Positions 47,550 to 58,869 of a stretch of 64,000 bases of DNA are shown here, piece by piece. The notes below the pieces were generated by a model that was given only the letters and a program-made list of their open reading frames with translations, searched no databases and was not told the DNA's origin. The stretch comes from Spinacia oleracea (lineage: Eukaryota > Streptophyta > Magnoliopsida > Caryophyllales > Amaranthaceae). The position numbers were made by a program, and so were the translations under genes. Numbering within the stretch: position 1 is the stretch's first letter; every line of letters begins with the position of its first letter. The stretch lies in the NCBI RefSeq assembly GCF_020520425.1, contig NC_079487.1:107356141-107420140 (forward strand). Reading direction: 5' to 3'.

Positions 47550-50500
47550 TTAATCAAAATTGGCCATAATCTCATCATAAAGCGATACACGAGCAGCAGG
47601 AGAATTCAATTCCGTGTTAGCAGAAATTGGAGCGCATGCCGAATATATTCCTTTCCTTTTCTTAGATTGAGAACCAAAACCACCCTACATTACCAAAAAC
47701 AAAAAATATTAGAAAACAATGTTCAATATATGACTAATAATGTTCATAAGTAAGACATATATGTTCAAATACCTGGACAAAATATTTCAAAGAGTCTACA
47801 ACATCTGGTATTGCTTTCTTACCACAAATATCCTCCTACATATGCATCAAATTCGTATATTCAATTAATCAAATGTAATATTCAAACTATGAAGAACAAT
47901 GTTCATAAATAAGATAATACCTGAACAGAATCAGGTACTACACTCTTGCCAGAAATACCTTTCTACACATTATAAAGAAATATATTTAGGCATATTCTCA
48001 AACTATTTTTTTATTCATATTCACACACTAACCTCAAGGGATGAACCTAATACACGCAACTCTGAGCCAGAACTTGGATGAGAATAAAGGAGAGGATTTC
48101 CCAAAGCATCAAACTCCTAAAAAATTTGATGTTCAACTTTTCAGAAACAATGTTCAACTTTTAAAACAACATGTACAACATAGAAATTCATGTAAAAAAA
48201 ATAACCTGAACAGAAGCTTGGGCTTTAGCTTTAACATTTTCAGCATGTTTTTCAGCACGTTTCCTCCAAGCCTTCTTTTTGTTACACTCCTTCTCAACAA
48301 TACCCTTAGGCCTCTCGTTTGTCTCACCCTTTTTCCTACGCTTTTTGGATCTTTAATGGATGGACCATCATTTCCATCGTGACCATGAACATCAATGCCC
48401 TCAACCGGCTCTGAAAAATCAATAGCACCCCTAACACTCTCAACCTTTTGCCTTAACAAATCAAATGCGGTATCAATTTCTACTCTAGCTTCAAGGAAAT
48501 CTTGACAAGATGTAACCAAATGAACAAACTTCCTCATAGTTTGAAATCTCCAAACAGAAGCGGGAACAACGTTTTCTTTGGAGGATTGTTCATCCACAAC
48601 AGCGCTGCACATAGCTGCTTTCGTCCACCTCTTCAAAATGTATTGCTCAGGTAACATAGCAACACAATGTATACTATATATACGAAGAATATGAGAACAC
48701 AATAAACCCACTTCAGAAAAATGCTTGCATGTACAATTAGACTCAAATGTAATTTTGTTAAACGTAACCTCATGCCTTATCAAATCAGCTGTAGCAGGCT
48801 TCCATAACAGATAAACAACTTTTTCTGCATCTTCAAATGTACGTTCCTGATTCAATGAAATTCCTCTCAAAAACTGCTCCTCAAACTTCACATATAGATA
48901 ACCAGTGTACACCTTCCTTGCATGCACAAGTATACTAACATTGACAGAAGCCATATGCCGATTGCCCCTCAATACACGATAATCATGGTGATTTTCTTTG
49001 CTTCGCCATGCAGATATAACATCTAAAAACAAGTGATAAAAATCACATAAACCATATGTCTTCCTCAACCTATCTTGTAACGCCCCGACCTCTAATTCAA
49101 GTATTAAAGCATAATTAGCAGCGGAATTAACCTAATTTGGTCGGGACATTACCTGCCGTAATTCTCTCTTGGAAATTACAAGGCAACACCATACATACGC
49201 CATAAAAACCTCCAATTTAATATAATAATCCTTTATGTATTCTCAAAATAAAAGTACATAACTTACTAAAAGTCTTTAATTAAACTATTATAACTTTAAG
49301 CATAAACTAGGTGAATATTATAAAAGTGAAATTTCCTCGCAACTACGCGTTTCCATCGATTCCCGCAGTACCTAAAACGGAAAACAAAATGGTGAGCCGA
49401 AGACTCAGTAACGACTACCCTAGCAACGTAAATTCATTTCAACTCATTTTATTTAATAACACAGGGAGAATAGAATCAGTAACACGTTTAATAAAACATC
49501 ATAATAAATTCATTCATAAACTTTTCAATGAAAACGTCATTCATAAACTTTGCAATTTAACATGCTAGTTGTCGGCAAGTACGAACCGTGAAGGAATTCT
49601 CCACTGGGCCTGGGCCCATAAGAGCCTGGGCTCATCGTAACATGGGGCCTGGGCCCTGAGCCTGGGCTCATAAACCATGGGAGCCTGGGCTCGTAATCCA
49701 TGGGTGGACAGGTGTCCGTGGTGCATGCATGACCGGTAGATAGGAAGATGATAGTTTATATACCGCCAAACAAACCAGGTCTTTCACTTTCATTTATCAT
49801 GTTGTATGTAATTTTTACCAAGCCTTGGCTTGTATTTCAGTTGAAATAACATAACTTATAATCATAAAACATCATTTAGATCCTGGGATCCATAAAACAT
49901 CATTTCATTCAACGCATCATATAAACATCATTTTATGAGAAAACTCAATCAAATCATATTATAAAGAATAATTCAACAAATCATAATTCATTCCCACAAT
50001 CCATAAAGCATGTCAAAACATTTAATTCATAAATCCAATCATAACGTCATAATTTCATAATACATTTATAAAGGGATTGCGGGTACTAGCAATAGCCGTT
50101 ACCTTAACCGTCGTTTTATACTTCCCGTCTGATGGATCGTTCTTCCTGAGCTCCAAGTTCGATTTCTTTTAGAATATTAAATTACAGAATTAATACTACA
50201 ACGATGAATAATCTAAAATCAATATATTAAAAATAATAAATTTTATAAGTAATGAAATTATAATTAACGAATTTTAATAAAAAGTATAATTTCGAATTTT
50301 AATGAAAACATTATTATTAAACGAAATTCTAATCAAAATATATTTATATATTTCATAAGTCGATTTACATCAAAATATTATATAAATTCGGTTTTTGATA
50401 AATCAAGCTAGTAATTTATTTTATTAAAATCGATAATAAAACCTGAAAATATTAAACAATTTATTAGTTAGTAATTATATCATAAAAGTTTATTAAAACA

Positions 50501-53500
50501 TGAAAATTAATAGATTACAAAATCAGAAATAGAAAATTAGTTTCTTACCAAAAGCCCACTTTAGAAGGGCCCAATTAGTGGTGGGTTTTGAGAAGAGTAA
50601 AACCAAGAACCAAATATTGGTTTTGGTTTTCTGGAAAGAAACGCACGAACAAGGGGGGGGGGGGGGTGCAAAGCAGAGGAGCAACGAAGGGCGGAAGGGG
50701 AGGAGGAGAGGAGAGGAGGGAGGGAGGCCGATGGCTGGGAGGTGCAGTGCCGGAGCTGCGGCGCTGATGGTGGTTGTTTTGCGGTGGAAGAACGGCGGGG
50801 GAGAGGGAGGGGAGCACAAAACAGGGGAAATAACAAGGGGGAGTTTGTGGGGTGCTTGGGGTGGTTCTGGGAGGAGGCAGCGGTGGCTCGCCGAGAACTT
50901 TGGGACGGCGAAGGTTGGTGGTGGCGAGGGTGGTGTTGCGAGCAGGACAAGACAAAAGAAACAGGGGAGGCAGGGGTATGCGAGGGAGGAGAGAGCAGGG
51001 GAGACGGTGGGGCGTGGTGCGAGCGGTGGTTGAAGGTGGCTGGGGCGGTGGTCGAGCAGTGGTGGTCGAGGTGGTAATCGGTGGTGGCTATGGTGGTGGT
51101 TTGAATCACAGACAACAAAGATAATGAGATTTTCAGTTTTGGTAATTGATTTTGGTTTGGGGAAATTGGTGCAATTATGTCTGATTATAGGGTGAAGAAG
51201 AGTGAAGAAGAAGGGAATTTGCTTGGGGTCCAAGGAGTGAATTTGGACAGAATTGAGGGAAGGAGGGATGGAAGAAAATCCTTCACTCCATTTGTACGTG
51301 GAGAGCAAGGAGAAGAGGTGAAATGAGATTTTGGCTCTTCTAAGGGCATTTTGGTCATTTTCCAAAGTTAGGCAAAATTCAGAAAATCAATTTCTGTTTT
51401 TAGAAAATTAATTAGAATAGAAATGTTTAATTAAAACTAAGTCTCAAAATAATCTTTTATAAAAGTGTCGTTAACGAAAAATAAATTTCGTTTTCGAATA
51501 AAATAAGAACGTTATTAAATTATGAAAAATCCGAAAATAATTAAGATTTAAAAAGATCGTTTAAGCTCGTAAATATAAAAATTAAATTATAAAATCCGAA
51601 AAGTAAAACGTGTAACAAATCTTAAAATTTAAATAAAACTTCGTTAACTAAAATAAAGTTCGATATTAGGGTTTAAAACGATTTAAGCTAAATAAAAATA
51701 ATTAAGCATAATTAATCGTGTTTTAAAAACTCGGGGTATTACATATCTTTAATAGAATTATTAGTCGATTCACTCCTTTGAGAAGACAAAGCTCCACCAG
51801 AGAAAGAATCCTTAGAATACGCACGACACCAATGCTCTCTAATCACATACAAATTATTCAACCATACATTCGTCTCACACTTATAGTTCTTAATGAATCT
51901 GAAAGTTAAAATGAATATGAATATTACATGTTATGAAATGAACAATACTTATAAAGAATTGAACATAAGAATAAAAGGAAATATACCTTGGCCAATAATG
52001 TTCAAACTCAGCAACAGTATCACAGTACTTCAGAAGATAACTAAACAACTCAGTAAAACCTTTCATAGCTCTCTGCGTAGCAATATTCTTCTTTGAATTC
52101 TCTCCAAGATGTCATGTACACAAACGGTGACTAGCACCCGGAAACACATCCCTAATAGCAGCAGCAATGGCAGGAGTTTGATCTGTCATTATAGTTTGGG
52201 GTATTCCACCACCCATTGATCGCAAAAAAGATTCAAACAACCAAATAAATGAAGGAATACGCTTATTAACCAGAAACCCCAAACCCCAAACCAAAAACAA
52301 CATTATTGCAATGATGATTCATTCCAACAAATGGTGCACATATCATATCATACCGATTTGTCCGGTATGTCGTATCAAACACCAATAAATCACCAAAATA
52401 TTCGTAATCCCTTTTCATCCTTCCATCCCTCCAAAAGAAACTAATTAAATGTCCATGTTCATCTAACTCAAAATCATAATAAAAATCACTCTCAGAAGAT
52501 TGTCTTTGAGCAAAGTACCTAATTAACTGATTATTGTCTTTACCATCAAGTTTCATTGCCTTTTCAGCAGCCAAAGCGTTGGATGCATCAACAGTAATAA
52601 ACCCTAAATTAGGAGATCCTCCGACTTCTTTTCTCATTGCACGAAGCACATCAGACACTCTACAACCACTGGCTTTCATTGCACTAAGATACTTGAGCTG
52701 CTCCCCTGTAATATCTCTTTGAGACCTAAGCAAGTATCTCTTGTCAACGGGAATCATATGATGATTGTGAGTCATGTTATGCCTCACCACAGTCCAAAAA
52801 CCATCATTGGTAATAGAAAACTGAATAAAAGCAGTACAACCTGTACGCAATTTAGACCTCTCATACTTCCTCAATGTTTCCTTCTTAACATCTTTAAAGC
52901 CAGAATTAGAACAAAGAAATCTGCGCATAATCCACAAACTAGTTCTACGACTAGTCCTAATTAATCCCTTACGAATACTAAAACCCTTCCTAAATGCATA
53001 ATCATTATACATTTCATAAGCTTCATCATCCCTCCTAACTTCTTTTAACATTAATTCTGATGCAGATGCTTCTTCAACCACTACTACTTCTTTAGACACT
53101 GTCAAAAATAAAGGGTAAAGATGATGTTCAATTTAAAATGTACAATGTTCATATTAAAACAAAATGTTCATAATAACAAACTTCAATACATGTGTTGTAA
53201 TAAAAACGTAATAACCACAACAAAATATTCACAAAAGTGAATAAAAAAAATCATGTTCATAATATAAGTGAAATATGTTCAAAATCATCAAACACAAAAT
53301 CTGTGAATTTTCCAGAAAATAATAGAATCTGGAAAAATTCAAAATCATAAAAAACGATAAACAATTTTTAAAACTAAAACCTAATAAAACTATGAACGTA
53401 AAAAAAACAAATATAAGAATGATTTTATGCATAATTGAATCAAAAACCAGAATCGAAAACCAAAATTGCAATAACAGAATCGCAAAAAAACCAGAAAGTC

Positions 53501-53682
53501 AGAATCGCAAATTACAAAAACAAAAGAAAAGCTAAAAAACAATTGAATCAAAACTCACATTCCTTTATCAACGCAGAGAGAATTGAGGAATTATCAGCAT
53601 TAAATTCAGCAAGTATAGAATCAATGGAACTTTTGCTAGTAAAATCATGAACAGAGCTTAATGTAGAAACAGAAGAAGCCAT
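47550..53682 (-). pseudogene. FAR1/MULE-type transposase gene, disrupted
   Basis: Exons on -: 53682-53559 (MASSVSTLSSVHDF..), 53098-51987, 51898-48206 (split by a solo LTR at 51743-49076), 48116-48033, then short exons near 47964, 47836 and 47693-47550. Seen: FAR1-type DNA-binding domain (YEMYNDYAFRKGFSIRKG, GCTAFIQFSI, HNHHMIPVD), MULE catalytic domain (YFGDLLVFDTTYRTNRYDMI, FVGMNHHCNNVVFGLGF, TIMTDQTPAIAAAIRDVFPG, SHRLCT) and a C-terminal SWIM zinc finger (CTCKHFSEVGLLCSHILRI). This is the FHY3/FAR1 relationship: plant transcription factors descend from such transposases. Breaks seen: a 7 bp duplication (GTTTGGG) near 52275, a Trp-to-stop change after SHRLCT at ~52112, a one-base frame change near 48345, and the LTR insertion. 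The short tail exons read EFDALGNPLLYSHPSSG, KGISGKSVVPDSVQ, and a final KKRKGIYSACAP. Confidence 0.88.
49076..51743. mobile_element. Solo LTR, probably Ty3/Gypsy, 2,668 bp
   Basis: Seen: begins TGTAACGCCCCGACC and ends CTCGGGGTATTACA, and is flanked by the 5 bp duplication TATCT (49071-49075 and 51744-51748). Known: TGTAA(C/T)(A/G)CCCC..GGGG..TTACA ends are typical of long plant Gypsy (chromovirus) LTRs. No internal retroviral domains and no second LTR, so it is a solo LTR left by recombination. A GC-rich, purine-strand-biased block (50590-51120) gives long low-complexity frames on both strands that I do not consider genes. It interrupts the MULE transposase and so is younger than the MULE. 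Confidence 0.82.
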
Positions 53683-53927
53683 GGATGAGATTGGAATAAA
53701 TGAAATTCAAAGAGGAAAACTGCGTAAATGCGAGAAGGAAGAGGAGAGAGAAATTTTGAATTAATCAGCGTGATTACTAACCTAGATTTAAGCTTGATCA
53801 ATAAGCAAAAGGAAAGAGGGAAAATAGGAAAGAGGCGCTAAGGAAGGAAGGTTGGATTGGAAGGTAAGTAAGCAAAACGACGTCGTTTAACCTCCTATGC
53901 ACGCTGAGATGCGTGCATAGGTATCCA

Positions 53928-54133
53928 GCCAAAAATTTGGGCTCCAGTACGGGTACACTAATGTGGGACAAATCTTGCACAAAAATAACAAAGTGTAACC
54001 CATATGGTGCAACTTTGTTAGTAATCAAATCATTATAGAATTGGAGTGTATTACATTGATCAAATATATAGAGATTACAGTATGAGTCCTGATAGAATTA
54101 GGAACACTAATATGACTAGAAGTCTAATATACA
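53928..54133. other. Spacer between MULE and Copia fossil
   Basis: No coding region seen. The segment leads directly into the minus-strand Copia RNase H remnant and may be its adjoining non-coding end. Confidence 0.4.
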
Positions 54134-54358
54134 TCAATATCCTAAGAGATTAAACCCTTCAAGATTTTTATCTCTCACAACCCGCAGTCGTAGCAGCAGG
54201 AGGTTGTACGCTAAGACTGGATCCAAGATCCAAAAGCAATTGTCGAGGAAAACCCTTAGTGAAAATGTCTGCAAACTGATACCGCGAAGGAACATGTAAC
54301 ACCCGTACCTGATCCAACACCACTTTTTCACGAACAAAATGGATGTCCACTTTTTCAC
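54134..54358 (-). pseudogene. Ty1/Copia fossil: RNase H C-terminal fragment
   Basis: Seen on the minus strand: MDIHFVREKVVLDQVRVLHV followed by PSRYQFADIFTKGFPRQLL. Known: HIDIDYHFVRE..., then LHVPS..Q.ADIFTK is the C-terminal end of the Copia polyprotein (RNase H). Only this tail is present, without a reverse transcriptase or a recognisable pair of LTRs. A broken fossil. Confidence 0.88.
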
Positions 54359-54455
54359 GAAATCAGGGGCAATTTAGAGATGGGAAGGCATAAACTATAA
54401 ATGATGGGAACACAAAGGTCCTTAGGTAGCAAGAAAAGAAGGCTTGATCTGCATC

Positions 54456-56689
54456 TAGGGGTGTGCATGGTCTGGTCCGGACCGGAATTTGGGCCGGAAC
54501 CGGACCGGAATTGGACCGGATCGGATCGGACCGAAGGATTCCGGTCCGGTCCTCGGTCCTTGGAAAACATCGATTCCGGTTTTCCGGTCCGGTCCGGGTA
54601 AAACCCGGAAAATTCCGGTCCGGACCGGTGACCCGGTTTATTTATAAAAATAATATATTATAGTCTAAAATTTAACATACGCTAATACTCTTATGTATAC
54701 GAACCTTTCTTGGCATTACAAAAATAAATAAAGTTGTTCTTTCATCTCCCTTGTTACTATTTGTGTACGAAGTACGTACTACTTCTTATTAAAACCAAGA
54801 TGTGTTATTCATCGAGTAATACTCGTTTTTGTTAGGTTATGATACATATGAACAACATAATCATGCGGAAAAACCTATATGTCAGGATTCAAATTAATTG
54901 CACATAATCAAATAATTAGTCTAGAATGCATACACTTTGTAGCGTGCCCTCCCTAGCAGCGCCGGAACCGAACAAGAACAAGTCTTTAGGACTCCAAGTG
55001 TCGTCCCTCCATAGAAAGTCCACAGCACGTGCGGATCCGCCTTAAGATTGACCAACTAGAATCGCCCTTAAGGTACTAGGAATTTTCTGCTAATATGGGC
55101 AACAATATGACTGAATTTTGCTCTCAAAATGTCACTCTGAATACTTAAAAAACTCGTCCATAAATTGTGAACCTAGGCACATATTTATAGGGGTATGGAA
55201 AGGAAATTGGAATCCTATTAGGATACTAATTAGCTTAATTAGAATTTTATTAAAACTCTTTTAAACTGATTCTATCTATTAGGATTAGGAATTAATCATT
55301 GAACGAATCCCATTAGATTTAGGATTTGTATCGAAAATAAACGCACACGAGCCACACCCTTGCGGGCGCTCAGCCCACGCAGGCCTTGCGGCCCACGCGT
55401 GCCTCACAGCCCACGCGAGCGCAGCTCGCTGCCCCATTGCGCGCGCGCCTTGAACTGCTGGGCCTGGCCTTGCGCTGGGCCTGGCGTGGCCTTGGTTGCG
55501 TTGTGTTGGCGTGCAGGCTTGCTGGACGCGGGCCTGGCTTCGTGCTGGGTCTTCGTCTAGCAAGTCTCGTCCGATGCTAATTCGTACGACGCGCTTCCGA
55601 TTAATTTCCCGATTCCGGAATTCATTTCCGATACGAACAATATTTAACATCTCCGATTCCAGAATTAATTTCCGTTTCGAACAAATATTTAATATTTTCG
55701 TTTCCGGAATTATTTTCCGATTCCAATAATATTTCCGATTCCGACAATATTTCCGTTTCCGGCAATATTTCAGATTCCGGCAATATTTCCATTTCCGATA
55801 ATATTTTCCGATACGTACCATGTTTCCGTTTCCGGCAACATCTACGAATTGGATAATATTTATATTTCCGATACGATCCATATTTCCGTTTTCGGAAATA
55901 TCATCGTTTCCGGAGTATTCATTGTTTGCCTTTGACGATCTCAGCTCCCACTGAAACCAAGATCCGTCGATTCCGAATATCCATAGATGGAGTATTTAAT
56001 GCCATTAAATACTTGATCCGTTTACATACTATTTGTGTGACCCTACGGGTTCAGTCAAGAGTAAGCTGTGGATTAATATCATTAATTCCACTTGAACTGA
56101 AGCGGCCTCTAGCTAGGCATTCAGCTCACTTGATCTCACTGAATTATTAACTTGTTAATTAATACTGAACCGCATTTATTAGACTTAACATTAAATGCAT
56201 ACTTGGACCAAGGACATTATTTACTTCAGTTTTTTTTCATTTGGTATTTATGCAATGATATTGATGGTGGGTTGTTGATATGCAGATGTTGAAGCTCTTT
56301 CTTTTCACTTTTCTTGTTTAAATTCATTACTTTCTTTTGGATGCGCTACTTAAGTATCACTAATTAATAAATTCAACTTTTAAATTTATATGACAAACCT
56401 TCAGATATACTTTTATTTGAAATTATTTAGTGACTAAAAGATTAATTTATATTCCAGGTTGTACATCATACCAATTAAAAATCGTCATAAAAAGGGCAAA
56501 AGTTGCAAGTTATACTCGCAAATGCCAAAATAAATTATAAAACAGGTCCAAACCGGTCCAGACCTGGACCGGACCTGAAAAATCCGGTTTTGGACGGGAC
56601 CGGACCGAATGATTCCAGTCCGGTCCTCGGTCCAAGAAAATTAAAAATTCCGGTCTACCGTTCCGGGTTTGGACCTGTGCACACCCCGA
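54456..56689. mobile_element. hAT-type element with a solo LTR inside, 2,234 bp
   Basis: Seen: the left end TAGGGGTGTGCATGGTC and right end GGACCTGTGCACACCCCGA are inverted repeats. The 8 bp flanks TCTGCATC (54448-54455) and ACTGCATC (56690-56697) agree at 7 of 8 positions, as expected for an old hAT insertion. Subterminal regions (54470-54640, 56540-56680) are GGACCGGACCGG-type simple sequence. No transposase. Subtracting the inserted LTR leaves ~830 bp. Confidence 0.85.
54830..56228. mobile_element. Solo LTR, 1,399 bp (LTR retrotransposon, likely Copia)
   Basis: Seen: starts TGTTAGGTTATGATACATAT and ends GGACATTATTTACTTCA, flanked by the 5 bp duplication GTTTT on both sides (54825-54829, 56229-56233). 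There is no internal coding region. A GC-rich middle (55340-55560) and a block of TTTCCGATTCCG-like repeats (55600-55900) are present. The sequence is of a type I associate with Caryophyllales LTRs; the Copia assignment is from memory and not shown by any domain. Confidence 0.82.
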
Positions 56690-56735
56690 ACTGCATCATA
56701 GGAGCTAAACCTGGTGACCACCTTATACTTACTTA

Positions 56736-57635
56736 CAGGCCCGGCCCTAGGGGGTAGGCAAGGGGTGCGACCGCCTATGGCCCAAGGCGGAAAGGGCACC
56801 AAAATTATAGCCTATCCAATAAATAATTACATGTAATAAACAATACATTAAATACACATGTTATTTCCTTGGCTCATTGGTAGAAAGTAAGTGTTAATAT
56901 TTTGATACCTATCTTAGGTCTAGGGTTCGACTCCCCTCTATGTCTTTATTATTTTGTTTATTCGTTCCTTCATTGTTTTTCTTGTTGACTTCCATCTTCC
57001 TTTATTCGCTCAACTCTTTTATTTTTGTGTTTGTTAGCTTGTTATGTAATTTTTTATTTAAATTTATTTTTTAGCAATTAATTTTCTCATTTATAATACT
57101 TTTTACATATAGTGTCTCAATTATTTAAACCCTTTATTTGTATTAGCTTTGTCCTTTAATTCTTTATAAGATAATTAAGTTTTATATTGAGTTTATGTAC
57201 GTAGTATTTGACTTTTAGTACTCAGTTCTAATCGCTGTAACTATATGTGGGCGAAATAAATGCTTATTTGATGAACTATGGGTCTATAAGCTTTAAAATA
57301 AATATCAAATTTTAATGATGACAAAATTAACTGAAACTTTTATATGCTCAAACGGAACCTTTATTTTTAAAAAATAAAAATATCTTTATGCATATTAATT
57401 TTTTTCTAATTAAGTAAGTATTTATTTTATTGAAATTTTTCAAGAGATCGACTAGAGCAGGATTTTGAATTCTAGTATCCTGCAAAGAAGATATTTTTTT
57501 TATTGCTTTGAATTCAACAATATAATGGATTTAACAAAAAAAAAAAAAACATTTCAATTAAAGACATATCATTTCGGAAGGGCCCCTTATTCCTTATTTC
57601 GCCTAGGGCCCTCAAAATGTCAGGACCCGGGGCTG
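56736..57635. mobile_element. hAT-type non-autonomous element, 900 bp
   Basis: Seen: exact 8 bp duplication CTTACTTA at 56728-56735 and 57636-57643. Ends are CAGGCCCGGCCCTAGG and CAGGACCCGGGGCTG, inverted repeats with two or three mismatches. Left interior: GGGTAGGCAAGGGGTGCGAC; right interior: GGGCCCTCAAAATGT. No coding region. It lies 46 bases right of the preceding hAT element, in the same host flank. Confidence 0.93.
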
Positions 57636-57643
57636 CTTACTTA

Positions 57644-57937
57644 GCTTCAACCAGACAAAGATCATCCTAGGAATTAAGTATCTCCATTTGAGTGGGAGCC
57701 AAATAAGGAAGTTATGGATCACCAAAACTCGGATCAAGGCAATTAACAAACTGTTCATCAGATACCAGTAACTGATACCCAGGTTCAAAAGCTCAGCTCA
57801 AAAGAGAAAGACAGGTCAATAACAGTACAAACTGGAAAAAAAACACACCTGGAGAATTTCATTAATGTACGTAGTAATTAGAAGAGGCTACACTTGCAAC
57901 ACTACTCATAAGTACAACACAAATTCTTATTTACAAT
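57644..57937. other. Unassigned spacer
   Basis: Moderately GC-balanced sequence (ATCTCCATTTGAGTGGGAGC, ACCAGTAACTGATACCCAGG) with no open frame of note; perhaps remnant of a former gene flank. Confidence 0.35.
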
Positions 57938-58223
57938 GGGTGTACGATAAATATTGTACACCGAAGTTAAAGTTAACGTAAAATGCATAAAAGTTACCCT
58001 TATATACGTAAAAGTTATCTATTTTTTACTAATAAATTTTTTCATTTTAATTAAAAGTATTTCTTCAAAATCACTAATAATGTATAAAATTTATCATTTA
58101 GCCCTTTTAAATGATTATCTATCAACTTATTTTTTAATAGTATAAAAGTTAGAGAAAATTGGGTAAAAGTTATAGAAAATTGGGTAAAAGTTATGTTGGT
58201 GTACAATAAATTTATTGTACAAC
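57938..58223. mobile_element. Foldback MITE, about 286 bp
   Basis: Seen: GGTGTACGATAAATATTGTA at the left and GGTGTACAATAAATTTATTG at the right. Each end is itself a near palindrome (GGTGTAC..TGTACACC). The interior repeats GTAAAAGTTA several times. No coding. Confidence 0.6.
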
Positions 58224-58606
58224 TTGTGCATACAAGACCTTTTGTAAGTACAAAAACTAAATTAGTCTCGTTCCAAGTTGCATACATGACATGCAGGTAT
58301 TTATAGTGCCAGAAAGCGTAATGAGGAAGATTAAGGGGCAACACACAAGAACAACCTTGATTAATTACTACATGCATTAGACAGGAAGGATCTAGAAAAC
58401 AAAACCGAATTTGAAGAATCGCAATAGTAATCCTATCACAGAAAATAGCAAAACAAAAACAAACAAATTGCATGCATTGAAAAATCGCGAAAAAATCTAA
58501 AGAAACAACATAGTAAAAGAAATAGCCCAATTAAATTCTTGATAAGAGCTAGACTTCCATGTGCCAGAAATAGCCAAGATAAGGTTTTGTTAGAGTTTTG
58601 ATTAAA

Positions 58607-58864
58607 TCATCGTTGGTTTGTGGAACCAATCTCTACTCCCATTGGCCGAATTAATAAGATACTCCTTATTGAAGTAAACTCTTTAATTAACTCCACTAAC
58701 CCATCATTACGGTTGAAAACCCCAAGATCTGGTGACTCAACAGTAATCTCAACCCTTGGATCATGATCAATGGCTTGTAGGGGAAGGCAAGATCGATGAT
58801 AGTCGGAAATGGAAAGGCATACCTCGATACAATCGAGGCACCAATACGGAGCAAAGGAAGCCAT
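58607..58864 (-). CDS. Hypothetical small protein
   Basis: I do not recognise it. Seen on the minus strand: ATG at 58864 in context TTATGGC, 85 residues starting MASFAPYWCLDCIEVCLSIS and ending MGVEIGSTNQR. A PYWCLDC..C start is vaguely like the zinc-binding N-terminus of plant RING proteins (YWCYRC), but the later C-x2-C pair is absent. Upstream, a short frame MDLLCKSFRLPPSLQI opens at 58964 and closes before the ATG, as an upstream ORF in a leader would. There is no neighbour to suggest a role. It could be the first exon of a longer gene or chance; coding status is uncertain. Confidence 0.35.
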   Translation of the reverse strand: MASFAPYWCLDCIEVCLSISDYHRSCLPLQAIDHDPRVEITVESPDLGVFNRNDGLVELIKEFTSIRSILLIRPMGVEIGSTNQR

Positions 58865-58869
58865 AATTA

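Larger units (their letters stand above)
38905..53916. mobile_element. Mutator-like element (MULE) with ULP1-like and transposase genes, 15 kb
   Basis: Seen: the 11 bp string ATAGGTATCCA is perfectly repeated at 38894-38904 and 53917-53927. Between the copies lie two convergent genes: a ULP1-like gene on + (39222-47183) and a FAR1/MULE-type transposase on - (47550-53682). Both 5' leaders face outward and start ~230-320 bases from the edges. Target duplications of 9-11 bp are the Mutator hallmark, and plant MULEs that carry ULP1-like genes (the KI or Kaonashi type, CUMULE in melon) are known. I find no long terminal inverted repeat; only the palindrome-like ACGTCGTTT near both ends is shared. 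Introns and spacer are packed with ATGTTCAA. Later insertions are a hAT MITE at 42840 and a solo LTR at 49076; without them it is about 11.7 kb. Both genes have breaks, so this copy is not autonomous now. Confidence 0.8.

Noticed and set aside
50523-51365. Long proline/serine-rich open frames on both strands
   Set aside because: They lie in a GC-rich, purine-biased low-complexity block inside a solo LTR; all frames stay open for compositional reasons and no domain is visible.
37400-54000. A CRISPR-like or satellite array formed by the ATGTTCAA units
   Set aside because: Spacing is irregular and the units fall in introns between real exons; there are no uniform spacers or fixed period.
55285-55881. 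198-residue frame with RNRKYCRNRKY repeats
   Set aside because: Reads the TTTCCG repeats and GC-rich part of a solo LTR; not a gene.
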